DNA of 64,000 nucleotides from Dehalococcoides mccartyi (GCA_945865925.1 CAMBFG010000001.1:78854-142853), one strand, 5' to 3'. Shown: positions 46,799-55,719, numbered from the stretch's first letter. Numbers and translations: made by a program. The notes: generated by a model from the sequence alone, not told the origin.

Positions 46799-47704
46799 AT
46801 GCAATACAGCCGATCGATCGAAGAACACGCGGCGACGCCTCGACGGCTGATCGTCGAGGACCGTGCCGGCGAACTCGTGATCGTCGGTGAAGATCGTCAG
46901 GATGTCCTGATCACCGCTCAGGTCACGGTGCACGCCGACGACGAGCGCGAGGCGCGCGAGCGGCTGGCGGCAGTGCGACTGCCAATCGCGGGCTCTCGGG
47001 ACACGCTCACCGTGGGGCCTCCCGAGCTGCCGCCAGGCGAGCCACCCCTCATGCAGGTGCTGCGCCATTTCGGGATCCAACGCGGGACGCAGATCTCGAT
47101 CCGGATCGCTGTGCCGCGGTCTGTCCTTGTGCGTGCCGTCCAGCGCGCCGGGAGCCTGCGCGTCAGCGGCGTCGATGGTCCGTGTGAGGTCGAGGTGCAG
47201 GCCGGGGCAGTGCAGGTCAGCGACATTCGTGGCGCCTTGCGCGTGGAGACCCGGCTAGGGAGCACTCGGCTGGCGGATATCGGTGGCGATGTCCTGGTGG
47301 ACTCTCGCGCCGGTCGAGTGCTGGCCGACCGCATCGGTGGCGCATTCCGAGTCACGGCGCGTCGAGGCACCGTGATCGCGCGGGGCATCGGGGGCGCTGT
47401 AGACATCGATGCTCGCGGCGGAAAGGTCGTGCTGGAAGATGTGACAGGCGCCGCTCGCGTGCGGACACGTGCTGGCAGCGTGGAGTGGCGCGGCAAGATC
47501 AGCGCCCCGGTCGACCTCGAATCCCGTGCGGGCAGCCTCCGGGTCGCGGTGACGCCAGACTCTGCCTTCTGGGTGGACGCCGAGGCGCACGCGGGGTCGG
47601 TGCGGTCCGAGTTGCCCGTGGACTACCTGCGGAAGCCCGACGCCGGAGCCCCCACGGTGAAACTGCGCGCGCACGCTGGAGCCATCCGCATCGTCGCGGT
47701 CTGA
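46799..47704 (+). CDS. DUF4097-like beta-helix protein
   Basis: 301 residues. LIVEDRAGELVIVGEDRQDVLITAQVTVHADDE starts the family-typical fold, followed by repeats of short beta turns with G/D (GSLRVSGVDGPCEVEVQAGAVQ, GSTRLADIGGDVLVDSRAG, GTVIARGIGGAVDIDARGG), the signature of DUF4097 right-handed beta-solenoids. No signal peptide. These proteins often accompany regulators; this one is in an operon with the RHH protein. Function unknown. Confidence 0.8.
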   Translation: MQYSRSIEEHAATPRRLIVEDRAGELVIVGEDRQDVLITAQVTVHADDEREARERLAAVRLPIAGSRDTLTVGPPELPPGEPPLMQVLRHFGIQRGTQISIRIAVPRSVLVRAVQRAGSLRVSGVDGPCEVEVQAGAVQVSDIRGALRVETRLGSTRLADIGGDVLVDSRAGRVLADRIGGAFRVTARRGTVIARGIGGAVDIDARGGKVVLEDVTGAARVRTRAGSVEWRGKISAPVDLESRAGSLRVAVTPDSAFWVDAEAHAGSVRSELPVDYLRKPDAGAPTVKLRAHAGAIRIVAV

Positions 47705-47768
47705 ACGACGTCCAACCTCGGTACACTCCGCCTCGTTCGGTGGCCTCGATTGCGGAGGGTGGGACTCG

Positions 47769-48593
47769 ATGCCTCACGTCACGGTGAACGGCGCTCGGCT
47801 CTGGTACGAAGTGCGCGGGACGGGCGCGCCCGTCCTGTTCCACCACGGCTACACCGCGAGCCGCGTGAACTGGATGCCAGTCGTCGAACGTCTCGAAGAC
47901 CGCTATCAGTGCATCGTGATGGAGTGCCGCGGGACCGGTGAGAGCGAGTACACCTCCGACGGCTACTCGCTCGAGCAGTACGCAGCAGACGTCATCAGCG
48001 TGATGGATCACCTCGGCATCGACCGGTTCACCTATGCGGGACACAGCATGGGCGGCGGCATCGGCTATGTGCTGGCGCTGACCTACCCACAGCGTGTCGA
48101 ACGCCTCGTCCTGATGGCCGCGATCCCGGCGGACGGCTTCCCCGGTGGTCTCGGCCGTGAGGTGACCCAGCCGACTGAGGCCGACCGACCGACGATGCTC
48201 GCGCGCCATCAGGCACAGCGGTTCCGCCCGGAGTCAGAGACGGACGCATGGTTCGAGGACCGGGTGCGCCACGTGCTTGGCGTGTCGAATGGCCACTACG
48301 TGCAGGGGATGCAGACGATGTCCGGACTGAGCGTGGGCGATCGGTTGGGCGAACTGACGATGCCCACGCTGGTCATCGCCGGCGGGGCGGACGGCCTGCT
48401 CCCCGCCAACCTGAAGGATTTCGGCCGCTTGCCGAATGCCACGCTCCAGGTGTTCTCGCACGCGGGCCACGAAGTTGCGATCCATGAGCCCGAAGGCGTC
48501 GCGCACTGCATCGACGACTTCCTGTCGATGGGTGTCATCACCGCGAAGACGCTTGCGAAGCGCGTCGCCGACGCCGGTCTGCCCCCGAGGTAG
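47769..48593 (+). CDS. Alpha/beta-fold hydrolase
   Basis: 274 residues. Oxyanion HHGYTASRVNW, nucleophile elbow YAGHSMGGGIGYV with Ser near residue 98, Asp in VIAGGADGLLP near 205 and catalytic His in FSHAGHEVAIHEPEG near 238. Typical of esterases/C-C hydrolases; substrate unknown. GGAGGG lies upstream of the ATG. Converges with the antiporter gene 9 bp away. Confidence 0.9.
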   Translation: MPHVTVNGARLWYEVRGTGAPVLFHHGYTASRVNWMPVVERLEDRYQCIVMECRGTGESEYTSDGYSLEQYAADVISVMDHLGIDRFTYAGHSMGGGIGYVLALTYPQRVERLVLMAAIPADGFPGGLGREVTQPTEADRPTMLARHQAQRFRPESETDAWFEDRVRHVLGVSNGHYVQGMQTMSGLSVGDRLGELTMPTLVIAGGADGLLPANLKDFGRLPNATLQVFSHAGHEVAIHEPEGVAHCIDDFLSMGVITAKTLAKRVADAGLPPR

Positions 48594-48602
48594 ACCAGCC
48601 GG

Positions 48603-50321
48603 CTACTCGCTTGGCGCGTGCGTCGTGGTGCCCTCGTACTCCTCGAACAAGGCGCGCGCGAAGGCCCGCTCGATCTGGTCGGGCGGTAGCGAGAGCAGTC
48701 CGAGGGAACGCCGCAGGATCGTCGCCGCGCCCTCGTACTCGGGGACGACCACCACGTTGACATCGACGCTGCGCAGCGCGTCTACCTCACCCTTCGAGTG
48801 CGCACGGGCCACCACCGCGATGCCTGGATTGAGCCGGCGCGCGTGTTGTGTAGTGAGTCGAGCAGACTCCGCGTCCGGGACCGCGAGGATGAGCAGGGCG
48901 GCGTCGGCGACACCCGCGGCAACCAGCACGTCCGGGCTCGCCGCGTCGCCCCAGTACGCGGTCAGATCGTGTTGCTGCATCCCGATCACCGTGTCGAGCG
49001 TCGCTTCGATGTACACGTGCCGGATCGCCAGGTCGTCGAGCGCGTGCCCCGCGAGGCGTCCGACGCGCCCGGCGCCGGCGATGATGACGTGGCCTGTGAG
49101 CGGCGCCGGAACATCAGGCACGGCTCCCTGGCGGTCCATCCAGCGCCAGATGCGAGGTCGACCTCGGAGCCTTGCCTCCACCATCGTGGTGAAACGGAAG
49201 GCAAGCGGGTTCACGGCGATCGAGATGACCGAGCCCGCCAGGATCGCGTGATAAGTGTCCGACTGCAGGATGCCCAACTGGCGTCCGGCCTCTGTGAGGA
49301 TGAAGGAGAACTCGCCAGCCTGACCCAGCCCGGCCGCGGTGACGAATGCCACTCGCGCGGGGACCGGGAACGCGGCCGTGAGCAGGCCGCTGACGAGCGG
49401 CTTCGCGAACACGATCGCGAAGACCGCCACGCCGACGAGCAGCGGTCGGTCGAGGAGGGCGAACGGGTCGATCAGCATTCCAATTGAGACGAAGAACAGC
49501 ACGGCAAACGCGTCGCGCAGCGGCAGCACGTCACTCGCGGCCTGGTGGCTGCCCTCGGTCTCGCTGACGGTCACACCGGCGATGAACGCGCCGAGGGCGA
49601 GCGACGCCCCGGCCACCTCGGAACCCACGGCGATTCCGAGGGAGAGGCAGACGACGACGAGGACGAAAAGTTCGCGTGAGCCGGTGCGCCCCACGAACCT
49701 CAGCAAGAGCGGGACGACGCGGGATCCGGCGGCGAGGGTGACGGCGACGAACAGCACGGCGAGCCCGGCTGAGACGAGGGCGCCCATGCGGCCGTCGCCG
49801 CCGCTGCTCGCGAACACGGGGAGCAGGACCAGCATCCCGATCGTCGCGAAGTCCTGGACGATCAGCCAGCCGATCAACACCCGTCCGGCGATTGAGGTGG
49901 TGAGGTTCCGCTCCTCCAGCGTCCGGACGAGCACCACCGTGCTGGAGATCGTGGCCGCCATCCCGAAGACCGCCGCCTCCAGGGGCGGCAGCCCCACCAT
50001 CACGCCGAGGGTCCACGTCAGGCCTGCTACGACGGCGATCTGCAGGATGCCAGCCGGGATCGCGATCGCCCGGACCGCAATGAGGTCACGCAGGTTGAAA
50101 TGCAGCCCCACGCCGAACATGAGGAACACGACACCCACCTGGGCCAGTTGGTGGATCGTCTCCGCGTCTGCGCGGTATCCCGGCGTGAACGGCCCGACGG
50201 CCATCCCCGCCACGAGGTATCCGACCACCGGCGACAGCCTCAGGCTGCGCGCGGCCAGCCCCCCGGCCAGCGCGAGTGCGAGCGCGATAGACACATCGAT
50301 GAGCAGCCCAGGACCATGCAT
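48603..50321 (-). CDS. KefB/CPA2-type cation:proton antiporter with TrkA-N domain
   Basis: 572 residues. About 11-12 transmembrane helices (first ~380 residues; SPVVGYLVAGMAVGPFTPGY, GAFIAGVTVSET, AGLGQAGEFSFIL), then a Rossmann TrkA-N domain HVIIAGAGRVGRLAGHALDD that would bind NAD(H) and gate transport of K+ or Na+ against protons. ATG 50321 has TATGCT 6 bp upstream and no ribosome site. Divergent from nothing nearby; shares the strand with the 2-hydroxyacid dehydrogenase. Confidence 0.9.
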   Translation of the reverse strand: MHGPGLLIDVSIALALALAGGLAARSLRLSPVVGYLVAGMAVGPFTPGYRADAETIHQLAQVGVVFLMFGVGLHFNLRDLIAVRAIAIPAGILQIAVVAGLTWTLGVMVGLPPLEAAVFGMAATISSTVVLVRTLEERNLTTSIAGRVLIGWLIVQDFATIGMLVLLPVFASSGGDGRMGALVSAGLAVLFVAVTLAAGSRVVPLLLRFVGRTGSRELFVLVVVCLSLGIAVGSEVAGASLALGAFIAGVTVSETEGSHQAASDVLPLRDAFAVLFFVSIGMLIDPFALLDRPLLVGVAVFAIVFAKPLVSGLLTAAFPVPARVAFVTAAGLGQAGEFSFILTEAGRQLGILQSDTYHAILAGSVISIAVNPLAFRFTTMVEARLRGRPRIWRWMDRQGAVPDVPAPLTGHVIIAGAGRVGRLAGHALDDLAIRHVYIEATLDTVIGMQQHDLTAYWGDAASPDVLVAAGVADAALLILAVPDAESARLTTQHARRLNPGIAVVARAHSKGEVDALRSVDVNVVVVPEYEGAATILRRSLGLLSLPPDQIERAFARALFEEYEGTTTHAPSE

Positions 50322-50327
50322 CCGTCG

Positions 50328-50333
50328 AGCATA
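50328..50333 (-). promoter_or_regulatory. Candidate -10 box for leaderless antiporter gene
   Basis: TATGCT on minus, 6 bp before the antiporter ATG at 50321; no Shine-Dalgarno. Confidence 0.5.
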
Positions 50334-50373
50334 CCCGAGCGCTTCGAGCCGAGACGCCTATCGATTGCCGTTG

Positions 50374-51375
50374 CTAGCCCTCGCTGACGGCTCGGGTCAG
50401 CGGCTTGCCCGCCGCCCACAGTTCCAGTTGCTCCGCGAAGATCGCGTCGAAGCGGGCCGCGTTGCCGGCCGAGACGTTCGAGTCGTGCGGACTCAGGATC
50501 ACGTTCGGCAGATCCCATAACGGCGAGGGCTCGGGCAGTGGCTCTACCTCGAACACGTCGAGGTAGGCCCCGCCGAGGTGGCGCGCTCGGAGCGACTCCA
50601 CGAGCGCCGCTTCGTCGATGACCGCGCCACGGGCGACGTTCAGGACGTGCGCGCCTCGAGGTAGCAGCGCCAGCGCGGCCGCGTCGATCAGGTGGTATGT
50701 CTGCGGCGTGAGCGGGACGGTGAGCGCGAGCCAGTCGGCGCGCGGCAGCACCTCGCGCAGCCGGTCGGGCGAAGCCCATTCGTCGATGCCGTCCGCCGGC
50801 CCTGCTGGTGTCCGGCGCACTCCGATGACGTGCATCCCGAAGGCCCGCGCCAGCCGTGCGACCTCCGCCCCGATGGAGCCGAGGCCCACCACGACCATGG
50901 TTTGGCCTCGCAAGTCGGGCGGGGAGTGCTGCTGGCGCTGCCAGTCGCGCCGGCGCTGGAGATCACCCCAGCGCGGGAACCCTCGGCTGAGCGCGAGCAT
51001 CCCGGCGATCGCGGTCACGGCGATCGGCTCGGACGCCGCGCCGGACGAGTTCGTGACGGTCACGCCACGCTCCATCAGTTCGCGGAAGATCGGCGTGTCC
51101 GTCCCCGCGAACCCGATGTGTAGCCACTCGAGGTTGGGCGCACGCCTCGCCGTCCCGAATCCCCGTCGTTCGAGACGCGGGTCGGCGATCACGTCAGTCG
51201 AGATGAACGCCGCCCGGATCGAGGCCAGTTCCGCCTCCGGCAGCACGCCGCTCTCGCCCTCGGGGATCGCCACCACCTCGATCGGGTCGCCGTTCGAGGC
51301 CGCCGGCTCGCGCAGCCGCGCGAGGAGGGCGGCGTGCCGCTGGGCCATGGTGGAGGAGAGCAGGATGCCGCGCAT
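50374..51375 (-). CDS. D-2-hydroxyacid dehydrogenase family protein
   Basis: 333 residues. NAD-binding VVVGLGSIGAEVARLARAFGMHVIGVRRTP near residue 145. Catalytic Arg in LNVARGAVIDEAALVE near 230, Glu in DVFEVEPLPEPSPLW near 260 and His in VILSPHDSN near 285. Family reduces 2-keto acids or oxidises 2-hydroxy acids; substrate unknown. I chose ATG 51375 because TATCCT lies 7 bp upstream. A longer frame to 51684 crosses the divergent promoter region. Confidence 0.9.
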   Translation of the reverse strand: MRGILLSSTMAQRHAALLARLREPAASNGDPIEVVAIPEGESGVLPEAELASIRAAFISTDVIADPRLERRGFGTARRAPNLEWLHIGFAGTDTPIFRELMERGVTVTNSSGAASEPIAVTAIAGMLALSRGFPRWGDLQRRRDWQRQQHSPPDLRGQTMVVVGLGSIGAEVARLARAFGMHVIGVRRTPAGPADGIDEWASPDRLREVLPRADWLALTVPLTPQTYHLIDAAALALLPRGAHVLNVARGAVIDEAALVESLRARHLGGAYLDVFEVEPLPEPSPLWDLPNVILSPHDSNVSAGNAARFDAIFAEQLELWAAGKPLTRAVSEG

Positions 51376-51382
51376 GGCGACG

Positions 51383-51416
51383 AGGATAGAGGCCGTGCGC
51401 TCACGATGGGTATCAT
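51383..51416. promoter_or_regulatory. Divergent promoter pair (dehydrogenase / membrane protein)
   Basis: TATCCT on minus (51383-51388), 7 bp before the dehydrogenase ATG; TATCAT on plus (51411-51416), serving the membrane protein gene, whose leader carries GGAGGG. Confidence 0.5.
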
Positions 51417-51442
51417 CGGCCTCGGCGGGTCTGGAGGGCTGC

Positions 51443-52177
51443 GTGTCGAAGCCTGTTGTCGCGCGGACTCGCCGCGACCTGCTCGTCGATGTCGGGCAAT
51501 TGCTGATGCCATCAATCGTGGCTGCGGCGATTGCGGGGTTCGTGATCGCCGGCGTCGGTGGGCGACTGGCGATGCTGATCCTTCGCCTGACCTCAGGGGC
51601 GCGCGTCATCGGGTTGGAAAGCGACGACGGCTTCACGATTGGCCGGGTCACCCCCGCCACCTTCGCGTTGGTCCTCGCGCTCACCGTCGGTGCAACGCTG
51701 ATCCTGGGGCCGCTCTACGCGGTCGCGCGGCCGTGGGTCCCGTCCCGCTGGCGAGTTCCCGTCTTCACGCTGTTCTTCGGGATCGTCGGTGGCGCGTTGC
51801 TGGTGCATGCGGACGGCATCGATTTCACCGCGCTCTCGCCACGCGCACTCGCGGTCGGCCTGTTCATTGCGATTCCAGCGGCGTTCGGTGGGGCACTGGA
51901 ACCGCTTCGGACGCTCGTGGAACACAGGACGCGACTGTTGCCCGAGCGCCTGCTGTTGGCGGTGCCGTTTCTGGCATTAGTCGCCGTGTTGGTGATCGGC
52001 CCGCCGGGCATCGTGATCGCCGTATTCGGCTTCGGCGCCGTGGCGCTCGGGCAGGGCGAGCGACTCGCAGCAGCAGTGGACTCGCGGCCGGTCGCCTGGG
52101 CCGGCCGGCTGGGGATGGTCACCCTCGCGGGAGTCGCCAGCGTCGACCTCGCCCGCGACCTCGGAGCGTTGTTCTAG
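51443..52177 (+). CDS. Integral membrane protein of unknown function
   Basis: 244 residues with about six hydrophobic helices (SIVAAAIAGFVIAGVGGRLAML, FALVLALTVGATLILGPLYA, FTLFFGIVGGALLV, LAVGLFIAIPAAFGGALEPL, LLLAVPFLALVAVLVIGPPG and a C-terminal amphipathic segment). GRLAMLILRLTSG is a notable conserved-looking loop. No family recognised. The start GTG 51443 has GGAGGG 4-5 bp upstream; the longer frame to 50618 is antisense to the dehydrogenase. Confidence 0.7.
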   Translation: MSKPVVARTRRDLLVDVGQLLMPSIVAAAIAGFVIAGVGGRLAMLILRLTSGARVIGLESDDGFTIGRVTPATFALVLALTVGATLILGPLYAVARPWVPSRWRVPVFTLFFGIVGGALLVHADGIDFTALSPRALAVGLFIAIPAAFGGALEPLRTLVEHRTRLLPERLLLAVPFLALVAVLVIGPPGIVIAVFGFGAVALGQGERLAAAVDSRPVAWAGRLGMVTLAGVASVDLARDLGALF

Positions 52178-52205
52178 GGGCGCTACTACGGCATGCCTGC
52201 CGGCG

Positions 52206-52751
52206 CTATCGCCCCGCGGTGCAGTTCTTCGAGACGTAGAGCGAGATGTTCTCGCTGGCCTTCTGGAGCTTCGGGTCGGACATCGCCTGCATGACCTTTT
52301 GGAAGTCGGGGTCGCTCGCGGCCTTCATCATGTCGTAGTTCGACTTCGCCATGATGACGGTGACGTCTGACCACGCCTTCGCGAAGAGTTGGAAGTCAGC
52401 CTTGACGTCAGCGGGGGCCTTGTCCGCCAGTGCCTTGAGGTAGGCGTTCGTGCTCTCCACGCTCGCCTTGACATCGGCGGTCGCTCCCGCCGGGGCGGCG
52501 AGTTTTGAGGTCTGCGCGGCGACGGCTGCCCAGTCCCCGCAGAAGCCACCAAGTGCTCCCGCGACGGCCGCGCCTCCGGCGGCGGCGCCTGCGGGCGCGC
52601 TCGCCGATGCCGCCGCGGCCGGTGAGGACATCGAGGTGGGGTTGGTAGTGGTGGCAGATGCGGCAGGCGTGGCTTCTTCGTCACCCCCACAGGCAGTGAT
52701 CACCAGACCGACGACGGCGGCCGCGAGAATTGAACCGAGGTTGCGAGACAT
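52206..52751 (-). CDS. Lipoprotein of unknown function
   Basis: 181 residues. The signal peptide ends VGLVITACGG, lipidated Cys21, then an Ala/Ser/Thr-rich linker (about 25-65). The rest is helical (AAVAAQTSKLAAPAGATADVKASVESTNAYLKALADKAP...), resembling generic periplasmic helical lipoproteins. I chose ATG 52751 with GGAAGG 8 bp upstream. A TATAGT -10 lies at 52781-52786. Confidence 0.75.
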   Translation of the reverse strand: MSRNLGSILAAAVVGLVITACGGDEEATPAASATTTNPTSMSSPAAAASASAPAGAAAGGAAVAGALGGFCGDWAAVAAQTSKLAAPAGATADVKASVESTNAYLKALADKAPADVKADFQLFAKAWSDVTVIMAKSNYDMMKAASDPDFQKVMQAMSDPKLQKASENISLYVSKNCTAGR

Positions 52752-52780
52752 GGCGCTCACCTTCCACCAACTGCGATCCG

Positions 52781-52786
52781 ACTATA
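52781..52786 (-). promoter_or_regulatory. Candidate -10 box of lipoprotein gene
   Basis: TATAGT on minus; leader of about 25-30 nt with GGAAGG ribosome site. Confidence 0.45.
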
Positions 52787-52805
52787 GGCGCTGCCGCCGT
52801 CCCGG

Positions 52806-53174
52806 CTACCGCGACGCAATCCGCGTCGCGATCTGCCACGTGTTCCCGCACGGGTCGAGGACGATGCACCGCCGATCCCCGTACGGGACGTCGACCGGCT
52901 CCTCGATCACCGCCCCGCCGGCCTTCAGGGCCTTCGCATAGGTGGTATCAACATCCTCGACATACAGGTAAAGGATGGCGGGGATCGCCTCGCGTGGCCC
53001 GGTGCCGCTCACCATCACCATCGAGTCGCCCACGAGGATTTCCGAAGGGCGGAGCCGTTCCAGGCTGCCCGTTGCGCCGAAGGCCTGCTTGAGGAACTTC
53101 ACCTGTCGCGCCGGATCCTCGACGACCAGTCGAGGCGTCACACTGTGCCAGCCTTTCGGCTTCCACCTGGGCAT
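52806..53174 (-). CDS. VOC-family (glyoxalase-like) protein
   Basis: 122 residues, one vicinal oxygen chelate domain: VTPRLVVEDPARQVKFLKQAFGATG, ILYLYVEDVDTTYAKALKAGG and GDRRCIVLDPCGNTWQIATR. The N-terminal metal His expected in glyoxalases is replaced by Arg/Thr (TPRL), so this may bind a ligand without catalysis. Starts 13 bp after the PuuD-like gene; GAGGAAC ribosome site. Confidence 0.85.
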   Translation of the reverse strand: MPRWKPKGWHSVTPRLVVEDPARQVKFLKQAFGATGSLERLRPSEILVGDSMVMVSGTGPREAIPAILYLYVEDVDTTYAKALKAGGAVIEEPVDVPYGDRRCIVLDPCGNTWQIATRIASR

Positions 53175-53187
53175 CGATGTTCCTCGG

Positions 53188-53943
53188 CTATCCGGGGCGC
53201 TTGGCGCGCGCCTCGATGCAGGCTGCAACGAACGCTTCGAACAGCCGTGCCGAGGCGGCCGCGTGCGTCGGGTCGGCGGACATCTCGGGCCGCTCCGGGT
53301 GCCACTGCACACCGAGCGCGAAGGGATGGTCCGGCATCTCGAACGCCTCAAGCACTACGAGGCCGCCGTGTTCTGTCCGCCCCGCCTCGACGAGACCGGG
53401 CGCGAGGCGTTCCGGGGTGATCGCCTGATGGTGACGTGAGTTCACCCTCAGCGCCCCCTTACCCGCGATGCGCGCGAGAAGCGATCCGGGGGTGACCTCG
53501 ACGTTGTGCCAGCCCGACTCGTCGGTGCCGCGCGGGCCGTGGTGCGGCTCGCGCTCCTCGATGTGCTGGTGGAGCGATCCGCCACACGCCACGTTCATGA
53601 CCTGCGCGCCACGACAGATCGCGAGAAGCGGGCGCCCCTCGTCGAGTGCCAGCCGCGTGATCGCAAGTTCGGCGGCGTCGCGCGCCGAGTCCGTCCGTCC
53701 GAGGCGTTCGTGAGGCGGCTCCCCGTAACGCACCGGATCGACATCGATGCCGCCGATGGTGACGACACCTTCGTGCGGGGGGACGGTGTCGGCGGCGTAG
53801 TCCTTGAAGAAGATCGGGATCGCCTCGCCACCAGCGGCTTCGACGGCGCGCTGGTAGTCGGCCGCGTAGTCGCCCCAGCGTCCATCGACGACGTCTTCGT
53901 CGACAGTGACGAGGATGCGTGGGCGCGGTGTCGTCGTACTCAT
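53188..53943 (-). CDS. Gamma-glutamyl-gamma-aminobutyrate hydrolase (PuuD)-like protein
   Basis: 251 residues, class I glutamine amidotransferase fold. Catalytic Cys in LLAICRGAQVMNVACGG near residue 110, His in GVQWHPERPE near 220 and Glu two residues on. Motif GGIDVDPVRYGE near 65 matches the peptidase C26/PuuD group, which cleaves gamma-glutamyl amides. I chose ATG 53943, with TACGAT 6 bp upstream and no ribosome site. A longer frame to 54393 overlaps the transglutaminase gene. Confidence 0.9.
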   Translation of the reverse strand: MSTTTPRPRILVTVDEDVVDGRWGDYAADYQRAVEAAGGEAIPIFFKDYAADTVPPHEGVVTIGGIDVDPVRYGEPPHERLGRTDSARDAAELAITRLALDEGRPLLAICRGAQVMNVACGGSLHQHIEEREPHHGPRGTDESGWHNVEVTPGSLLARIAGKGALRVNSRHHQAITPERLAPGLVEAGRTEHGGLVVLEAFEMPDHPFALGVQWHPERPEMSADPTHAAASARLFEAFVAACIEARAKRPG

Positions 53944-53949
53944 GTTGGC

Positions 53950-53955
53950 ATCGTA
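53950..53955 (-). promoter_or_regulatory. Candidate -10 box for leaderless PuuD-like gene
   Basis: TACGAT on minus, 6 bp before the ATG at 53943; no Shine-Dalgarno. Confidence 0.45.
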
Positions 53956-53978
53956 CTGATCCGACCGGGGACGTGGTT

Positions 53979-54884
53979 CTAGTCCCGGTAGTCGACCTCG
54001 ATCACCCGGACTTCCTTGTGAGCCGTCAGGCTGCCACCGTGACCGGCGCGGTAGCTCCCCGAGGTAGGCGCGACATCGCCGTAGTCGCGGCCGACCGCGA
54101 CTGTGAGATAGGTCATATCGGCGGGGCGCCCGTGCGTCGGGTCGAGCGGCCAGCCAACGGCGCCGCCCGAACCGTCCGCGGCGGGAAGCACCACCTCGAC
54201 CCAGGAGTGGGTGCCGCCTTCGCCGAGCATGTGGCCCGAGACGTAGAGCGTCGGCAAGCCCAGCCGCCGGCAGATGGCGATCATGACGTGCGAATAGTCC
54301 TGACAAACACCATGCCGCTCGGCGAGCGCGGCCGCGGCAGTCGTGTGAACGCCCGTCACGCCCGGGACGTATGCCATCGTCTCGTGGACCCACGAGTTGA
54401 CCTGCGTGGCCAGTTCGAGGCCCTGCGCGCCACGGGCGCCGAGTACCTCAGCCGCCTGCTCGATCACGGCGTCGGGGGTCGTGCGGAGCGTGGGACTCAG
54501 GAATCGCGGGTCGTCCAACCACGCGCTTGGGACGACCCTCGGGGTGGGTGGGCCAGTCCGCTCGATCGTCACCCACGCCTCGAACTCGACCGCCCGTTCG
54601 ACGAGCGGTATCCGCACGTGGATCACGGTATTCGCGAGCGAGTCCATCGTCGTGGTGACCTCGCCGGGTTCCGAGACCTCGAGGCTGTACACGGTTCGAC
54701 GCTGATCCCCGAAGGTCTCCGGCGGGATCACCATCAACTGGTGGCGCAGTTCGCGGATCCGGGCCGGATATTCATAACTGAACTGCTGATGCACGAGGTA
54801 CTTGGCCAGCCGCACGCGGTCCCAGCTCACGGTCGAGGGATCGATCGCGTCAGGGTGATATGTCGGATGCAGGATGTGCTCCAT
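53979..54884 (-). CDS. Transglutaminase-like protein with beta-sandwich N-domain
   Basis: 301 residues from ATG 54884 (MEHILHPTYHP). N-terminal beta-domain (YPARIRELRHQLMVIPPE...) then a transglutaminase core with full triad: Cys in RHGVCQDYSHVMIAICR near residue 190, His in GGTHSWVEVVLPA near 225 and Asp in GWPLDPTHGRPADM near 245. Likely a protease or peptide hydrolase rather than a crosslinker. It follows the other transglutaminase gene by 1 bp. Confidence 0.88.
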   Translation of the reverse strand: MEHILHPTYHPDAIDPSTVSWDRVRLAKYLVHQQFSYEYPARIRELRHQLMVIPPETFGDQRRTVYSLEVSEPGEVTTTMDSLANTVIHVRIPLVERAVEFEAWVTIERTGPPTPRVVPSAWLDDPRFLSPTLRTTPDAVIEQAAEVLGARGAQGLELATQVNSWVHETMAYVPGVTGVHTTAAAALAERHGVCQDYSHVMIAICRRLGLPTLYVSGHMLGEGGTHSWVEVVLPAADGSGGAVGWPLDPTHGRPADMTYLTVAVGRDYGDVAPTSGSYRAGHGGSLTAHKEVRVIEVDYRD

Positions 54885-54885
54885 G

Positions 54886-55719
54886 CTAAGCCCCGGCCTG
54901 TGCAGCCTCGGGGCCGTCGACCTCATCGGTCCACACCTTGAACGACGTCAGTTTGGTCCGGCCGAATGTGTACGACAGCGGCACGTCTGCGGCGTCATGC
55001 CCTCGTGCGATCAGCACCCGCCCGAGGCGCGGGACGTTGTTGCGCGGGTCAAACGTGTGCCACCGCCCGTCGAGGTACGCCTCGAACCACGCGGCGAAGT
55101 CACCAGGCCCGTACGGCGGCTCCGTCCCCATGTCGCCGAGGTAGCCCGTGCAATACCTCGCGGGGATGTTCATCGCACGGCAGAGCGCGACCGCGAGGTG
55201 GGTGTAGTCCCGGCAGACGCCGACGCGCTCGTTGTAGGTGTCCCAGGCGGTCCTCGTCGACCGCGCGTGGTCGTAGCCGAACTTCACCCACTCGTGGGCG
55301 AAGTCGCAGATCGCCTGGACGCGTGGCCACCCCTCGGGCGTGCCGCCGAAGCGATCCCACGCCACATCCGTCAGGAGGTCGGTCTCGCAGTAGCGGCTAC
55401 CCAGGAGGAACTGCAGCGTCTCGGCGGGCAAGTCTTCGACGGCATGCTGCCGGGCGCTTGGCACAACCGGGTCAACCAGCCCCGAGTCCCGCACGAGCGC
55501 GTTGGACGACAGTCGAATCTCGCCCGCCGGCGCCACGAGTCGCGAGCACCAGTTGCCGAATGTGTCGCGGTACGCCGTCACTGGCACGGGCGGACTCGTT
55601 ACGAGGTGATCGGGGACGACGATGTCGGACGCCCGGCTGTGGTGGATGTTCAGTACCAGCACCATGGGCGTGGGTGCCGGGCAGTCGTATACGAACTCAT
55701 ACCCAACGCGGAGTAACAC
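54886..55719 (-). CDS. Transglutaminase-like protein, DFxAWFE subgroup
   Basis: 277 residues; COG1305-like. Cys in RVGVCRDYTHLAVALCRAM near residue 172, Asp in WHTFDPRNNVPRLGRVLIARG near 223. The usual HAWxE His is replaced by FAAWFE, a feature of a known subgroup (DFSAWFE). N-domain RVGYEFVYDCPAPTPMVLVLNIH. Start is GTG 55719. Paired with the canonical transglutaminase immediately downstream. Confidence 0.85.
   Translation of the reverse strand: MLLRVGYEFVYDCPAPTPMVLVLNIHHSRASDIVVPDHLVTSPPVPVTAYRDTFGNWCSRLVAPAGEIRLSSNALVRDSGLVDPVVPSARQHAVEDLPAETLQFLLGSRYCETDLLTDVAWDRFGGTPEGWPRVQAICDFAHEWVKFGYDHARSTRTAWDTYNERVGVCRDYTHLAVALCRAMNIPARYCTGYLGDMGTEPPYGPGDFAAWFEAYLDGRWHTFDPRNNVPRLGRVLIARGHDAADVPLSYTFGRTKLTSFKVWTDEVDGPEAAQAGA

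Noticed and set aside
46285..47704. HicA/HicB-type toxin-antitoxin module
   Set aside because: The RHH domain fits HicB/Arc, but the neighbour is a DUF4097 beta-helix protein, not a HicA toxin.
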